Shown here: positions 46,950 to 57,955 of the stretch, in pieces | Numbering within the stretch: the stretch's first letter is position 1 | How the letters are laid out: each line of letters begins with the position of its first letter | From: Epiperipatus broadwayi | Lineage: Eukaryota > Onychophora > Udeonychophora > Euonychophora > Peripatidae | NCBI GenBank assembly: GCA_028023455.1 | Contig: JAQFVV010012422.1 | Span: 8,173,210-8,237,209, forward strand | Direction: 5' to 3' | Length of the DNA: 64,000 bases | The notes under the pieces: model-generated | The model's input: the letters and a program-made list of their open reading frames with translations, nothing else | Database searches by the model: none | Told to the model about the DNA's origin: nothing | Made by a program: the position numbers and the translations under genes

Positions 46950-47900
46950 GGGGGGTGGAATCACGTGACATTCAAACCTTTGTAACAGATTGAGCACTTT
47001 AATAGCTTCATTCATTTAACCTGATTTTAATTAATGCTTTATGTTTTTAATTAATTGCATTTATTGAGTTAAGAATTGATCTTGCAATCGTCAGTTTTAC
47101 CATTATATAGTAAACTGCACCGAGATATTTTTATAGTAAAATACTAGGAATTAAATCATCAGGCATTGAACACCCTGCAGCATTTAACAATCCTTTGATG
47201 TAATTTTTTTTTATTTAATTACATTAATCAGATGGGGGTCGATTCTGCATCAGTCAGTTCTAAAATTGTCATTACATCTGGGCATAATTAATATGTGATC
47301 TGGACTAGAAGTCGTGTCATTTAAGCACCTGTAGTGACATAATAATTTCATCCAGTTAGTTAATTACATTATTCAGAAGAGAATCTGTAATCGTCAGTTC
47401 TGAGTTCATCAAGCCGAGGCAAAGGTCATGTGTCATTCAGTCATCCCTCTAGTGATAGATTCAGCATTTAATAGCTGCATTCAGTTAATCTGAGTCTAAT
47501 TTTTTTAATTAATTAAAATTTCAATTCTTAATCTGTTACTATCATTTGTTTAAACTACATAGGGCATAACTAATATGAGACATGAGCAAAATGTCATGCG
47601 ATGTCCAAGCAGTCTATGGAGATTGAGTATTTAAAGATTTCAGTCAGTTAATCTGAATTTAGTGTTTGTAATTAATTACATTACCCCCAGCTGGCAATCG
47701 ATCATGTAATTCCCCACTATTACACTAAATTGCCCAAAACATAACCAATATATAACACAGACAGAATCATGTGATATCAAAGTGGCAACAAATATGGAGC
47801 ATTTAATAGTTATATTATTACGTTGCTTAATTGAGAATCGATCCCAGATTTAGTTCTGCGTCGCTGTCACTAAGCTAAATTACACTGAGCTTAATTGATA
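46950..47900. repeat. Tandem array of diverged units with B-box-like sequence
   Basis: The landmark AGCA(C)TTTAATAGC/CATTCAGTTAATCTGA recurs at about 46990, 47177, 47335, 47464, 47630 and 47800, spacing roughly 130-190 bp. Each unit also has a CATGTGACATTCAAACC-like start and an AGAATCGATCC-like block that resembles a polymerase III B-box (clearest at 47833, GAGAATCGATCCC). A single similar unit lies at about 50115-50205. It may be tandemly arrayed SINE-derived satellite. Confidence 0.6.
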
Positions 47901-49971
47901 GATAAAAGATTACTACATAACAATATTTCGAGTAAGGCTTTATTGAATTCATAATGCACGTAGTAAATATTCCGACCATTGATCAACTTGATATCCATAA
48001 AAACAAGAAATTTTATTAAAAAGAATATTGGGCCAGTGATATAATAAATAAATGTTTTAGTCTAGAGGCAAAAAAAAGAATGCCCTTTTACAGATGTTTT
48101 AAACATTTACACAGTAAACCAGTTTAAGCTGCTCCACAATTTCTTTTCCCTCTCTTTTAAAAACTTCTAATCCTTTACAGAACTTTTGTTTCAAGCTGAA
48201 ATATTACAATCTATTTCAGTATAAAACGTGATTAGAATTTCATTTTCGTTCTCAAAATATATAATTTCATAAGCAGTTTAGCAAGTCGAACAGCTTACTA
48301 CTGAAATCAAGACCAATAATTTATACATACGACGTCATAGTTTTCTCCCCATTCTACCGTTTTCGTTTCTGGATTGCTAATAATAAGCATTCTCTAATTG
48401 AGAGAGAGAAAAAGTGAGAATGTAAGATGACAAGCAACGTTTACATTTTCTTACATCTTTTATGGTTTTGACTTTAAAATATAAAAAGATCGATTAATCT
48501 CCTTGCTATTCTAAAAATAGTTGGCTAATCGCAAAGATTTTTGCACATATGAAGCCCGTCGTAGAGTACTCATCGATCTGATTTTTTTTAAAATATATTT
48601 TTAGGTAACAGGACTATAAATCAATTCAGAATGCCAAGTCAGGGTAGTCAGTAAAAAGGTATCCAGCTATTTCTAGCTAAAATGTAAAAAAAAAAAAAGC
48701 TATGAAAAAAAAATCTGTTCTACCATTGACTAATCCAACGAATAATTGCCTATTCCGCTATATTTTCAATGTTTAGATTGTATGGGAAAACGTTGAAATT
48801 TTTAAATCATCATTGGATAGAATAACGAATTAGAAGCAAAAAGATGGGGAGTGGGGTTACTTACCTACCATTTATTTCAACCTGATTAATGATTAAAAAC
48901 AGATCAAGATAATCTGAAGAAACCAATTGCATTATTATTTAATATACAAATGTAAAACTGAGGAAAAATATAAATTTCATTCCTGATTATTATTGAAGAG
49001 CTTAATAAAGTAATGGTTAACAAATTGATGTATAGGAGTTTGGCTATTGTTTGATATAACCAGTCTATAATCTTCACAACTAGCTCATTATATCTTCAGT
49101 TGACTACCTGATTAAACGATCTTTCTCGTTACAAATCTAAATCATTTATTTAAGGGTGATTTTTTTTTATTCTTATAAACTCATTCTAGTTAATAATTTT
49201 GATTCACACAATCCTAAAGGTATTTCTGTTGTTTTTAATAATACAATAAGCAGACAAGATAATGATAAACCATGGACTTCTAGGAGTGTAATAGCTAAGG
49301 CGACTTCATTTTACAATCATATTTTGTCTGTCAGTGCATTTACACTCATCTGACAAACCCAAATTTCTCTGAAATTTTTATCAAGTAACTAATAATGTAT
49401 AGATACCCATTTATCAACTAATATCTTCTGTTCATTTATAACAGAACAACTTGATTACTTTCTTTTAATGCCTATTTGTGACTTTGAGATTGGTTCATTT
49501 TGTGACACCTTATCAAAATAGTTATCTACTGCTCTCATAATTTTTATCAATATTATGGATTGTATCTGAGACAGACTAACCAATAAGAGCACGATTAAAA
49601 TTATAAAACAATGAAAAAATAGTAAGATATCATGTTGAATTTTTGACTTACTGATTATAAATTTAAAGTTAAGCGAGTGCTTCTCATAGATCTTACAATG
49701 TAGAAGTTCTGCCCAAGTGCCTTGAGCAGTTAATTGACTTATAAGAAAGAGATGACTCAAGAGTTACAGATTTCTGGATGCCTTTTTTTTTTCTTGCCAC
49801 TTAAAAAGCATTTTACTGCTCAATCCGTTACTTATCATTTGTCATCTTGAGCAACGGACTATACATTAATATAGTAATTTGGATGAAATGTCCGCTCTAG
49901 ATTATTTATAACTGCAAATGAGAATTGAACCAAAAACTTTTTACACATTAACAATTTATAAACATCCAACT
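47901..49971. other. Unassigned AT-rich spacer
   Basis: No gene is supported. A 65-codon frame (49156-49353) preceded by CTCATTCTAG could be an exon, but no family is recognised. Confidence 0.35.
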
Positions 49972-50088
49972 GTTTTTTTTTTTTCCATATGTCATAGCAT
50001 CGGCCGGGACGCGAACCCACAACCGTCTGCAACCAACTACTTGCTTGCAAGGCGGCTGCGATGACCTCTCGGCTAACAACGCTTGACT
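49972..50088 (-). mobile_element. tRNA-derived SINE, well-preserved copy
   Basis: On the minus strand, from 50088, the head reads GTCAAGCGTTGTTAGCCGAG, AGGTCATCGCAGCCGCC, TTGCAAGCAAG, a variable-arm-like stretch and GTGGGTTCGCGTCCC. It closes with GATGCTATGACATATGG and a poly(A) tail (T-run 49972-49984). AGCCGAGAGG and GGTTCGCGTCC fit A and B boxes, and the long variable region recalls a class II (Leu/Ser-type) tRNA. An ACTGTTTTT sequence on both sides may be a target-site duplication. Confidence 0.8.
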
Positions 50089-50960
50089 ATACTGTTTTTA
50101 ACGCAATATTATGGTAATCATGTGACGTTTAACTATGCGAGTGGCAGGTTTAAGAATCGATCCAGAAAACTGTAGTTCTTCAATCTGCCTCTCTCACATC
50201 GTGCTAAACAATATTGAATTTTTTTTACTTCATTATTAATTATTACACCCTGGATTGATTTATAACAGAACACTGACCCATTCTTTGAATCTGTACTTCT
50301 TTTTATTCACTGGCTATTAAATTATCAATGTACTTGCATAATGTTTACTAGGAAAAAAATTTCATAATTACTTCAGGCATCCAACTGCTCAAAAATTACT
50401 TAAACCTAATAATATTTAGACTATTTTCCTCTCTCTTTCTAATACAACACCTACGAAACTGATTCGAGAAGTTGTGATTTGTATATATAAGTTATATGTT
50501 TGAGAATATAAAATTGATCGATCGGTAAAGTTTTTGATTTTTATCGGTTTGTTTTTCTATATCTAACATTATACAATAAAAACTTAAATTGCTTTCTTTT
50601 ATTTTCAAATAGTTTACTTTGCTTCATAAAAAGTTCCCACCCAGGATACAATTAAAATACTAATTAGTGTTTTTTGCTTCAATAATTTATTAATAAAAAT
50701 GTAGTAAATAACTCCGTCACAAAATTTAAGCCCATTAACATTATTAACATGTTTCTTTTTTTAAAAAAAGAAAACTGTTTAAGAAAAAAATAATTTTAAT
50801 TTGCATTGGTATCTATAATAAAGTGATTAAACATAAATTCATATTAATATTTATTTCTATGAAAAATCAGCCTGTGTTTACTTATCTGTATTTTTTATAC
50901 ACTTACGCATGGCATTGACCTCGAACTTCGCAATAAAATACCTGTTTTTACGATTGCTCT
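50089..50960. other. Spacer upstream of the PAN-domain gene
   Basis: It contains one unit (about 50115-50205) related to the 46950-47900 array (CATGTGACGTTTAACTATGC, AAGAATCGATCCAG). Otherwise nothing is supported. Confidence 0.4.
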
Positions 50961-51350
50961 TGCGTATCCAACTTTTAGTTCTTAGCACAGTTCTGGCGAC
51001 CTGGTGGCGCTACAGTCTTTTATAATATTTCTCCCATTGGTTGGAGCAGACGATTCTAAACCTGATTGTACAATTATCTTTTAAGTCAAGGACATTGGCT
51101 ATTATATAGACGCCAAATCAATTAAGAAAATACATCAGTTAACAGTGAAAACGAGCCGAAGATGCATGCGATTTTTGTGAATTCTTTTGATTGTGAAAAT
51201 ATGATAAAATCTTTACTTACTCCTGTAATAGTTCGGGCGACTGCTCGACAAAGACTAACGCGCTTAATGCAAACTATAACTAAAGTTAGTACTTTTCTTC
51301 GACCATTTCATTTATAGTGTTAATTGTATTATTATTGCTAATTATGTTAC
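50961..51350 (+). promoter_or_regulatory. Putative promoter and 5' leader of the PAN-domain gene
   Basis: This patch is GC-richer than the flanks. It has an inverted CCAAT box (CCCATTGGTTGG, 51032) and a TATA-like TATTATATAG (about 51095) in the right order and spacing. It ends with a good 3' splice acceptor, TTGCTAATTATGTTACAG (AG at 51349-51350), twelve bases before the start codon. So the leader is either cis-spliced from an exon within this stretch or trans-spliced. A 51-codon frame (51162-51317) sits in the leader and could be an upstream ORF. No matching donor is clear. Confidence 0.4.
51162..51317 (+). CDS. Small upstream ORF, 51 codons, uncertain
   Basis: It begins ATGCATGCG and encodes MHAIFVNSFDCENMIKSLL, then TPVIVRATARQRLTRLMQTI, ending FHL. 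The C-terminal half is basic and could form an amphipathic helix. There is no recognised family and no splice signal. It lies between the TATA-like element and the 51350 acceptor, so it is a uORF of the PAN gene, a separate micropeptide, or chance. Confidence 0.2.
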   Translation: MHAIFVNSFDCENMIKSLLTPVIVRATARQRLTRLMQTITKVSTFLRPFHL

Positions 51351-51362
51351 AGCGGCATCAAA

Positions 51363-51456
51363 ATGAAGCTGATGTCAGCGCTAGCCGCCATTCTACTCTT
51401 AGCAACAAGTACAACGGCCCAAAAAAAGAGTTTACCGCAGTTCAGGCCCCAACTAA
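51363..51456 (+). CDS. Secreted PAN/apple-domain protein, coding exon 1 (signal peptide)
   Basis: Encodes MKLMSALAAILLLATSTTAQ followed by KKSLPQFRPQL. This is a textbook secretory leader: Lys2, a hydrophobic core at residues 5-14, and a small-residue site with likely cleavage after Ala19. The exon follows an acceptor AG (51350) and ends at a consensus donor, CTAA|GTAAGT (GT at 51457), in phase 1. The next recognised exon (57561) begins in the same phase, so the join is in frame and gives Asn at the junction. The ATG at 51363 is the first in this exon. A second in-frame Met (codon 4) would shorten the leader only slightly. The intron to 57560 is 6,104 bp and full of transposon remains. Confidence 0.65.
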
Positions 51457-53498
51457 GTAAGTAGTTTTTCTATATTATTTTAAATTACGTGTTCAATGTG
51501 TATATATATGTTTAAAAAAAAAAAAAAATTGTATAATCTATGTATGATTAGATTTATAAATGGAAAACTGGTTTATTGTAATAAATTATAATGTTATATA
51601 TAATAACAACCATTAACCTAAAATTATATATAAATGTATATCTAAACTAAAAGAGTTAAAAAACAAGAAAAGAAAAACATGATCACCCTCGGCAAGCGGT
51701 GTTGATTGGATATCGCTGCTAAAGTGATGCTGAGCAGGCGGCTTTTACCGTGTTGAGTGTTATTTAAGAATGTTTATCATTACTTGTGAAATTGTATATA
51801 TATACAATTCATACTGTATATAGATGTGTGTTGAATTAAAATTACTTATGTGCATTAATTATAAGTTAATTGGTACTAACAATATATTCTAAGTAATTTA
51901 AACTTGAGTTCATATATATATATACGATATTAATAGCCATACTTTCTTTTGGAGAATTTTTTCAGTACTTATTTGTTTATATAGATAACTGTAACACATA
52001 GATATACCTTAAAAAGAATAGCGGTAAATAGGTTTATCAACTTGAAAGGGTGGGGAGATCGAATTAAACTTCTCATAACTATAATAATTATATGGCTTTA
52101 TAATTTGTTCTTATACCATTAGCTTTCTCTGAAGAAATTGGATACGAAAAAATATATTTGGTCTGGTCTTTCGAATCAAAATGGCTGCGTATGTGGGTGT
52201 AGTGTTATATCTGAAAGTAGGTTGAGACTGTATAGGCAATAGTGGAATGAGACTAAGCAATAATGTGTTATTATTATCAGTGATACTTTCTACGTTTGCG
52301 GCTACGCATACGTGGTAGCTATGTTGTATATATTTTTAAAACTTTCAAAGATTTGAAAATCAGCTCTACAAGAATATTTTGATCAATTCTGGTCTTGTAT
52401 AAATTTAAAAAATATTTAACTTCAGGTAGTTTTTCTTCCACTTTTTATATTTTTTTAAATGCCTGTAAAATATGCTTTTTTGGATTAATTTGAACTAGTG
52501 CTGGTAGACTAGTATATATGTTAAATTTCCTGATCAAAGACAAGGTAAGATAATTAAACAATTGACACTACTATACTTGGTATTATTGTTAGTGTTATTT
52601 GGCAATGGTCATCTATAGTTTATTTTTAGAATCTCAAATTTAAAACTACTCCGTAAAAATAATGCTCAAAAATATCTGTGACCTAAATCACACAATGCTA
52701 TTGAATCCCGCCATTTTCCCCCCAACATATTAATAGTACTGTCACATGAATAAGTTACATATAATTTTCATAAGGAAATATAATTTTCATAAGGAAAATA
52801 GTTGAAAATAAGTTCAGTAGGAAATTTTGTAGCCTCCTAACCCAATTAAACTGGGTTAGATAAAATTCTAAAAATGTAGTTCATAAAATTAGACTATTTT
52901 CTAAGAAATATTAAAAGAATTTTACAGAGGGATAGGGTGACCTTTCTGATTGCTTCCACCTGATAAACAGGCTTTAGAATTATATGTTATTATGTTACAA
53001 GCACTTTTAATGATAGCCTGTTATTTTCTTAATAATATAAATTTTTCATATATTTGGGATAAAAAATTTAAGTTACATTAAAACATCTAGAGATTTATAG
53101 TTGGATAAATAAAATTTTAAAGGACAAATTTTTAGGAAAAATCACTAAAAGTAAATATGATTAACTACGTAATCAGCATTTATCAAAAATTAGTAAAATG
53201 TTCTCTTTTTTTCCTAGTTACATTAACATATATGTATATATATTTAGCTCTGGTTGTTTTCATAGATACATCTGCCGGATTAATGCATGAAAATGACTTG
53301 CAAATATAGATCCCATATGACAATGATTACGTATATATACACACACACTCTGATTATATAGAAATACAACAAACATGCATATTTTATTACAAATAAATGT
53401 AGTCAGGATTTTGATGAAATCTCTTTCCAAAACGTAACAAGCTCTTCATATTGAATTTCCATCGTTTTGTGTTTACAACTTACTTTTAAACTATCAGG
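51457..53498. other. Intron 1, 5' part
   Basis: No exon or repeat family is recognised. A small hairpin, CTAACCCA/TGGGTTAG (52838-52860), has no evident role. Confidence 0.4.
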
Positions 53499-53575
53499 TG
53501 TTGTTAGCCGAAAGGTCATCGCACCCGCCTTGCAAGCAAGTAGTTGGTTGCAGACGGGTGTGGGTTTTTGTATTA
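53499..53575 (+). mobile_element. tRNA-derived SINE head, 3'-truncated
   Basis: GTTGTTAGCCGAAAGGTCAT, CGCACCCGCCTTGCAAGCAA and GTAGTTGGTTGCAGACGGGT match the heads at 50088 and 57020. The sequence departs at GTGGGTTTTTG, just inside the B-box. It lies in sense orientation within intron 1 of the PAN-domain gene. The minus-strand open frame here is a shadow. Confidence 0.75.
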
Positions 53576-53770
53576 AAAATGTTTGCATTTTTTAAATATT
53601 AATGCGTTATTCTGATTTAGAAATTTAATTCTTAAAGTTATATCTGACATGATCAGATGAGTATTAAGGGTAGCTATACAAACAAAAAATAGGATATGTA
53701 AAAAAGATGAACCACAATAGATTTTAAAATGTGGGCATGTACTGTACTACAAAAGCACAAGCATTAAAGT

Positions 53771-54090
53771 GGAGTAGGATTGTTATAAATAAAAAGTGGA
53801 AGAACAATATTGTGGAGATTGATGGTGGATCAGACAGAATGGCAAGATTAGTTATTCAATGTAATGGTAGATACTAAATGCAGATAATTCAGATTTATTC
53901 CCCAACAAGTTTTAATTGTGATGAAGAAGTAGAGGACTTTTGTGTGGATGTATAAAAGGTTTTTGATCAGACCAAATAACATTTTTAAATTGTCATGGGA
54001 GACTTTAATGCTAAAATTGGTAAACAATTGAAAGATTTAAATGCTGTAGGTAAATTTGGTTATGGTGATAAAAATGAGAAAAAACATTGC
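53771..54090 (+). pseudogene. RTE-like LINE AP-endonuclease relic
   Basis: One frame, broken by several stops, reads SRIVINKKWKNNIVEIDGGS, DRMARLVIQCNGRY, MQIIQIYSPTSFNCDEEVED, VMGDFNAKIGKQLKD and VGKFGYGDKNE. The order (hydrophobic strand with R, IQ(I/V)Y(A/S)PTS, GDFNAKIG, GxxGxGxxNE) is that of the apurinic endonuclease domain of RTE-like LINEs. The GDFN aspartate and asparagine are preserved. The relic stops at an A-run, next to the family B foldback element. It sits in intron 1 of the PAN gene. Confidence 0.75.
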
Positions 54091-54112
54091 AAAAAAAAAA
54101 AACATTGAACAT

Positions 54113-55250
54113 TTAAAACCCCTAAAACATCACAGGATTATCATTTCCTATGCTTGCACAACTGTTAAAACAGTATGTGATGTGATGCAATGTGACTTCT
54201 CCTTATATGGAGTCAGAAATCTCTCAGCCTCCATGCCCAGAGAAACCTGTTAGCCACTTTACCTTCCCTTTCCATTTCCCACCCTAAGTTTTTCCCATAT
54301 TCTTCTCTATTCTGCTCCATCCCATAATTTTTGTTAACTCCATGGCCTTTATATTTAAATCCCCCTTATCTTTTCTCAAACCCAGCATAAAAACCAAAAC
54401 CCACTTTCTGTATAATCACTTTGATTATATTTATTCTTCCACAACTTCATTATTTGTACCCTTTCTGTTTTCAGGCATTTACATTCAATTAACAGATGCT
54501 TAATATTTTCTATGCCTTCTTTACACAACTTACAGAGTAAATCACTGACATTTCTCCATTTACATATATATTCCCTTGTTTCTAAAGATCCTGTTCGAGC
54601 CTTAAACAATAAACTAATTTCCTTGCTATTATCATAAGTTAACTCACATCCAATATTCCATTTACTTCTATATATATTTAAACTCTTTTTACTCTATACT
54701 AGTTCTTCATCTCTCCAACTTCCTATTCTTTATTAATGCATCTATTCTTCTATCCCATTCCTTGCCACTATAACACTCAACAATTCTCCTAACACAATCA
54801 TCCCACCTTTTGTATAAGTATACTGATACAATCATCCCATCTTTTTATAAGTATACTGACATAAATTCTTATCCAAATCTTTTATATACTATACTATCTT
54901 TCTCACCCATCTTGTTGCCTGGCCTTTAATCATAACCCAATTAAATACTATTTTGGTTATTCTCTTATTATCCAGAAACTGCAAACTCTCCATACAGAGA
55001 CTGCCATCCAGTGCAAGCCTTAGTAATCAATGGATGAAAGAAGGTTTGTCCATAAAATCCCTATCTAGTATCAATTCATCCATTCTTAGACTAGTTTCAG
55101 GTTTGTGGCTTTCATCAGTGAGCCACAAACTAGAAAATGGTCTGGGATATTGGATGAGTAGACAAGATTTTATACACAAACCTTCTTGCATCCATTGATT
55201 GCTAAGGATTGTGGGAGGTATTACTGTACAGAGAGTTTGCTACTGATTAA
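54113..55250. mobile_element. Foldback family B element interrupted by LINE-A
   Basis: The left edge (54120-54171: AACATCACAGGATTATCATT, CTATGCTTGCACAACTGTTA) matches the left flank of the 39.0 kb hairpin. It resumes after the LINE at about 54965. The hairpin 54968-55246 has outer arms CAAACTCTCCATACAGAG ... AAGGTTTGT and ACAAACCTT ... ACAGAGAGTTTG. Its inner arms are ATCCCTATCTAGTATC ... GTTTGTGGCT and AGCCACAAACTAG ... AGATTTTAT, meeting at a TTCATCAG tip. It is folded end to end and non-coding. Confidence 0.7.
54172..54955 (-). mobile_element. LINE family A, 3' end, copy 3 (best preserved)
   Basis: The minus strand encodes, at 54609-54376, FKARTGSLETREYICKWRN, then VSDLLCKLCKEGIENIKHLL and IECKCLKTERVQIMKLWKNK. 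These are the zinc-knuckle tail of a LINE ORF2, with C-x2-C-x8-H-x4-C intact. The 3' tail (plus strand TGTGATGTGATGCAATGTG, about 54176) marks the element end, and the 5' truncation is near 54955. A short internal duplication, with ATCCCA(C/T)CTTTT repeated at 54801 and 54833, is present. It is inserted into a family B foldback element. Confidence 0.75.
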
Positions 55251-56890
55251 ACATTTTATATATCTATTTTTGGTGATTAATAACAGTTCATAAAAAAAAA
55301 TTAAGATAAAATTTGAAAATAGCTTTCATCAGGGTTTTTCTTTTATTGTTTATCATGGATCCATCTATCTCATAGTGACTATATGAACAGTACTCTATCT
55401 ATTAATAAACATTTCAGAATAATGTCTAATATCAAAAAGTCTTATGGCATAGTAAGAAACATCTGCCCAACATAGCGATGGCCAGATATTCTAATGTGGT
55501 ACAAAGCTTGAGATTTGTTTAAACTACAAATAAATTTGGAATCTTTAGTTTATATAGATGATTCATATTATGGCTAATCATACAATTACTTGTTGGTAAA
55601 TGAGTACCCAGCTGTTCTTAACTACAGAATAAAACAAGGAGGCAGTCAAAAATATTCTCACCAAGGTATTAGATTAGCTTGGTGAATATTGACTTCTTCT
55701 TCAATGTTTTTCATGCTTTAAAGGTCAGAGATCTTTGCCTTGTACTATTTAAAACTGATTATTTTTACCTGTGAATGAAAAATAGAGAGTGCTTTCTTAT
55801 TTGCAGAATGATGTTATCTTTTACTTGCTGTTGAGATAACAATATTGCCCTCTGTAAATTTGATAATAAACTATTAAGAAAAAACAAAACAAATACAAAA
55901 AGCGAGGCAAAAAAGAATAAAGATGAAAACAAATATATAAATCTCCTCTTGAAGCAATGTTAGAAAAAAAATTAATGTAGATCTTGGTGTAAGTTGAGAG
56001 GTATGACCAATTGAGAGTAATGATTATATCTAGGTACTGCAGGGTTTGCTAACTTTTACTCCTAGAGAAGCTGTTTTAACATATTGTTGTTTTACTTATT
56101 GCCTGCTTCTGGTCTTTCCTAAATATAATAAAGAAAAATTGGGATCATCCTGAACAAATATAATTAAAATGCTAGTAAACTGAATGCTATAACTAGCTCT
56201 GTGTATTTCTGTTATGGTAAATAGCCAGTCACATAATTGTATATACTTCGTCTTTTTATTTATATTACTTAATATATATATATGTAAGTGTCTGTATTCA
56301 AAATCAATTTATTATTTCTAAAATAATCATATGTGAAAATTAATACTTTGTACGTAAAATAATTGTAATAAAACATAATTAATAATACTAAAAAATTACA
56401 CAAACCCATTTTTATATATGTGTTTGTGTAATTTTTAATTTAATTATTTAATCATCAAGGTAAGAGGAAAGAGAAAATAATAAGGAAAAAATGAAAAGGT
56501 AAACGACCTCAAACAAAAAAAAATATTAATTTAATAACTTCGCTCGGAAAGTTATTTTTATTTAAAAGGAAGATGAAACGATAAAAAGAAAAGGATTCGG
56601 AAAATATAGATATAAAGAATATATAAAATATAATTATAAACGATAATGATGATTTATAGTATGTAAAAATTTATTTAATGTCAATATTTTGCTTAAATAA
56701 TAAAAAAGAAAAACTTACATCTATAAAACTTTGCTTAATAATACGATCATAGCTGAAAGCAAAACATCAAAACTGCCTCCGGCTTGGAAAATGGTCATTT
56801 AACTCTTGATTGAATGAAGCGTTACACAATAAAAACATTTATTAATATTATAAATTAAATGAGAAAACAAACGGAATATCAGTCCAATAT
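55251..56890. other. Intron 1, 3' middle part
   Basis: No exon is recognised. A short hairpin, AAAAATTACACAAAC/GTTTGTGTAATTTTT (56391-56436), is the only clear structure. Confidence 0.45.
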
Positions 56891-56895
56891 ATATA

Positions 56896-57035
56896 CAGTA
56901 TATGAACTTTTTTTTTTTTCGTATGTCATAGCATCGGCCTGGACGCGAACCCACAACAGTCTGCAACTAATTACTTGCTTACAAGGCGGCTGCGATAACA
57001 TCTCGGCTAACAACGCTTGACCAGTATATGAACTT
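56896..57035 (-). mobile_element. tRNA-derived SINE with 14 bp target-site duplication
   Basis: On the minus strand, from 57021, the head reads GGTCAAGCGTTGTTAGCCGA, GATGTTATCGCAGCCGCC, TTGTAAGCAAG and GTGGGTTCGCGTCC. It ends GATGCTATGACATACG and poly(A) (T-run 56908-56919). CAGTATATGAACTT is present immediately on both sides (56896-56909 and 57022-57035). The length and poly(A) tail are as expected for target-primed insertion by a LINE. It is antisense within intron 1 of the PAN gene. Confidence 0.9.
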
Positions 57036-57154
57036 GTCAGTACATAAAGCAGGCTTTTTAAATCTTTAAAAAAAAAAAAATCTATTCTGTAAATTACATA
57101 TACTACTCACAATATATGTTATGGAAAGAGATCTATCCTGGAATGAAATTAAAA

Positions 57155-57260
57155 ATTATACAAACGCACATGTTTAAAGGTTTAATGCCTTAGTAAATAT
57201 TACTTACGTAATCAATGTGCGTTAAATAAATTTATAATTACAACTTTAAATTTATAATTA
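57155..57260. repeat. Dispersed repeat related to the 18.1 kb foldback interior
   Basis: It shares ATATTACTTACGTAATCAAT, GTGCGTTAAATAAATTTAT and ATTACAA with 18302-18355. It is a fragment with no structure of its own. Confidence 0.55.
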
Positions 57261-57462
57261 CAAATATAAAGTATAATCCTATTGATAATATAAAGTGCTT
57301 CTGTATAATGATTATAATATAGCATACTATAAGTTCATATTTTATGTTATCCTACATGTTTTGGTGGCATGATAAAGTGATAGACTGTGGACCACAGCCC
57401 AATTCTGTAAAGCATTTTTAATGTTTAAACTTCTTATAAACTTCCTAGTAAAAAACTATTTG

Positions 57463-57511
57463 TGATGATGATGATGATGATGATTATTATTATTATTATT
57501 ATTATTATTAA
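57463..57511. repeat. (GAT)n/(ATT)n compound microsatellite
   Basis: Six to seven GAT units pass into about nine ATT units, 50 bp before the PAN exon acceptor. Confidence 0.95.
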
Positions 57512-57560
57512 GATGTAGATCATTTAAACAAACATAATGAAATAATTTTTTTTTTTTTAG

Positions 57561-57824
57561 ATTGTGATGGTAAAAAACAAGTAACTTTTGAATTACTAAC
57601 CAATGCTTTTCTAGAAGGTGACACTATGAAAAATGGTAATTTAGAAAGTAATGATATTGGTCATTGTGCTGATGGTTGCAAGGATGATCCTCAGTGTGCC
57701 TCTGCTAATTTTGAAACTGGTTATTGTTCTTATTTTAGTTTTAGTGCTTTGCATGAGCCAGAAGCACTAGTAACAGGAGATTTCCCCGTGTTTCCTGTTT
57801 ATCTAGAAAAAATGTGTTTAAGTG
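57561..57824 (+). CDS. Secreted PAN/apple-domain protein, coding exon 2 (PAN domain)
   Basis: An 88-codon exon with phase 1 at both ends, typical of shuffled extracellular domains. It follows an (T)n-AG acceptor (57559-57560) and ends AGTG|GTAAGA. It encodes NCDGKKQVTFELL, HCADGCKDDPQCASANFE, TGYCSYFSFSALHEP and PVYLEKMCLS. Counting from the exon's first residue, cysteines fall at 2, 36, 40, 46, 56 and 86. The order (C, about 33 residues, C-x3-C-x5-C-x9-C, about 29 residues, C) is that of a PAN/apple domain, with the CxxxC-xxx-C core and closing (E)KxC strand. PAN domains bind proteins or carbohydrates outside the cell; the ligand here is unknown. With exon 1 this predicts a small secreted protein. 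Other six-cysteine folds are possible but fit less well. Confidence 0.75.
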
Positions 57825-57955
57825 GTAAGATATCACTTTGAATGTTGCACGTGATTGATTTTCTCCACATACAGATTATTATCAATTAATTCAATACACA
57901 TATAAATATTATAAAGACTAGATGCACAAAAAATATGAAAAATAAATAATTAAAC

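Noticed and set aside
46950-47900. CRISPR-like array
   Set aside because: Units are long, diverged and without constant short repeats or spacers; the sequence is animal nuclear DNA.
49156-49353. 65-codon ORF after an acceptor-like CTCATTCTAG
   Set aside because: No family recognised, no donor in phase with another exon; kept only as a remark.
49985-50088. Functional tRNA gene
   Set aside because: A and B boxes are present, but no proper acceptor or anticodon stem forms and it has a poly(A) tail and relatives, so it is a SINE.
52838-52860. Terminator-like hairpin CTAACCCA/TGGGTTAG
   Set aside because: Bacterial-type terminators have no meaning here; it is inside an intron and isolated.
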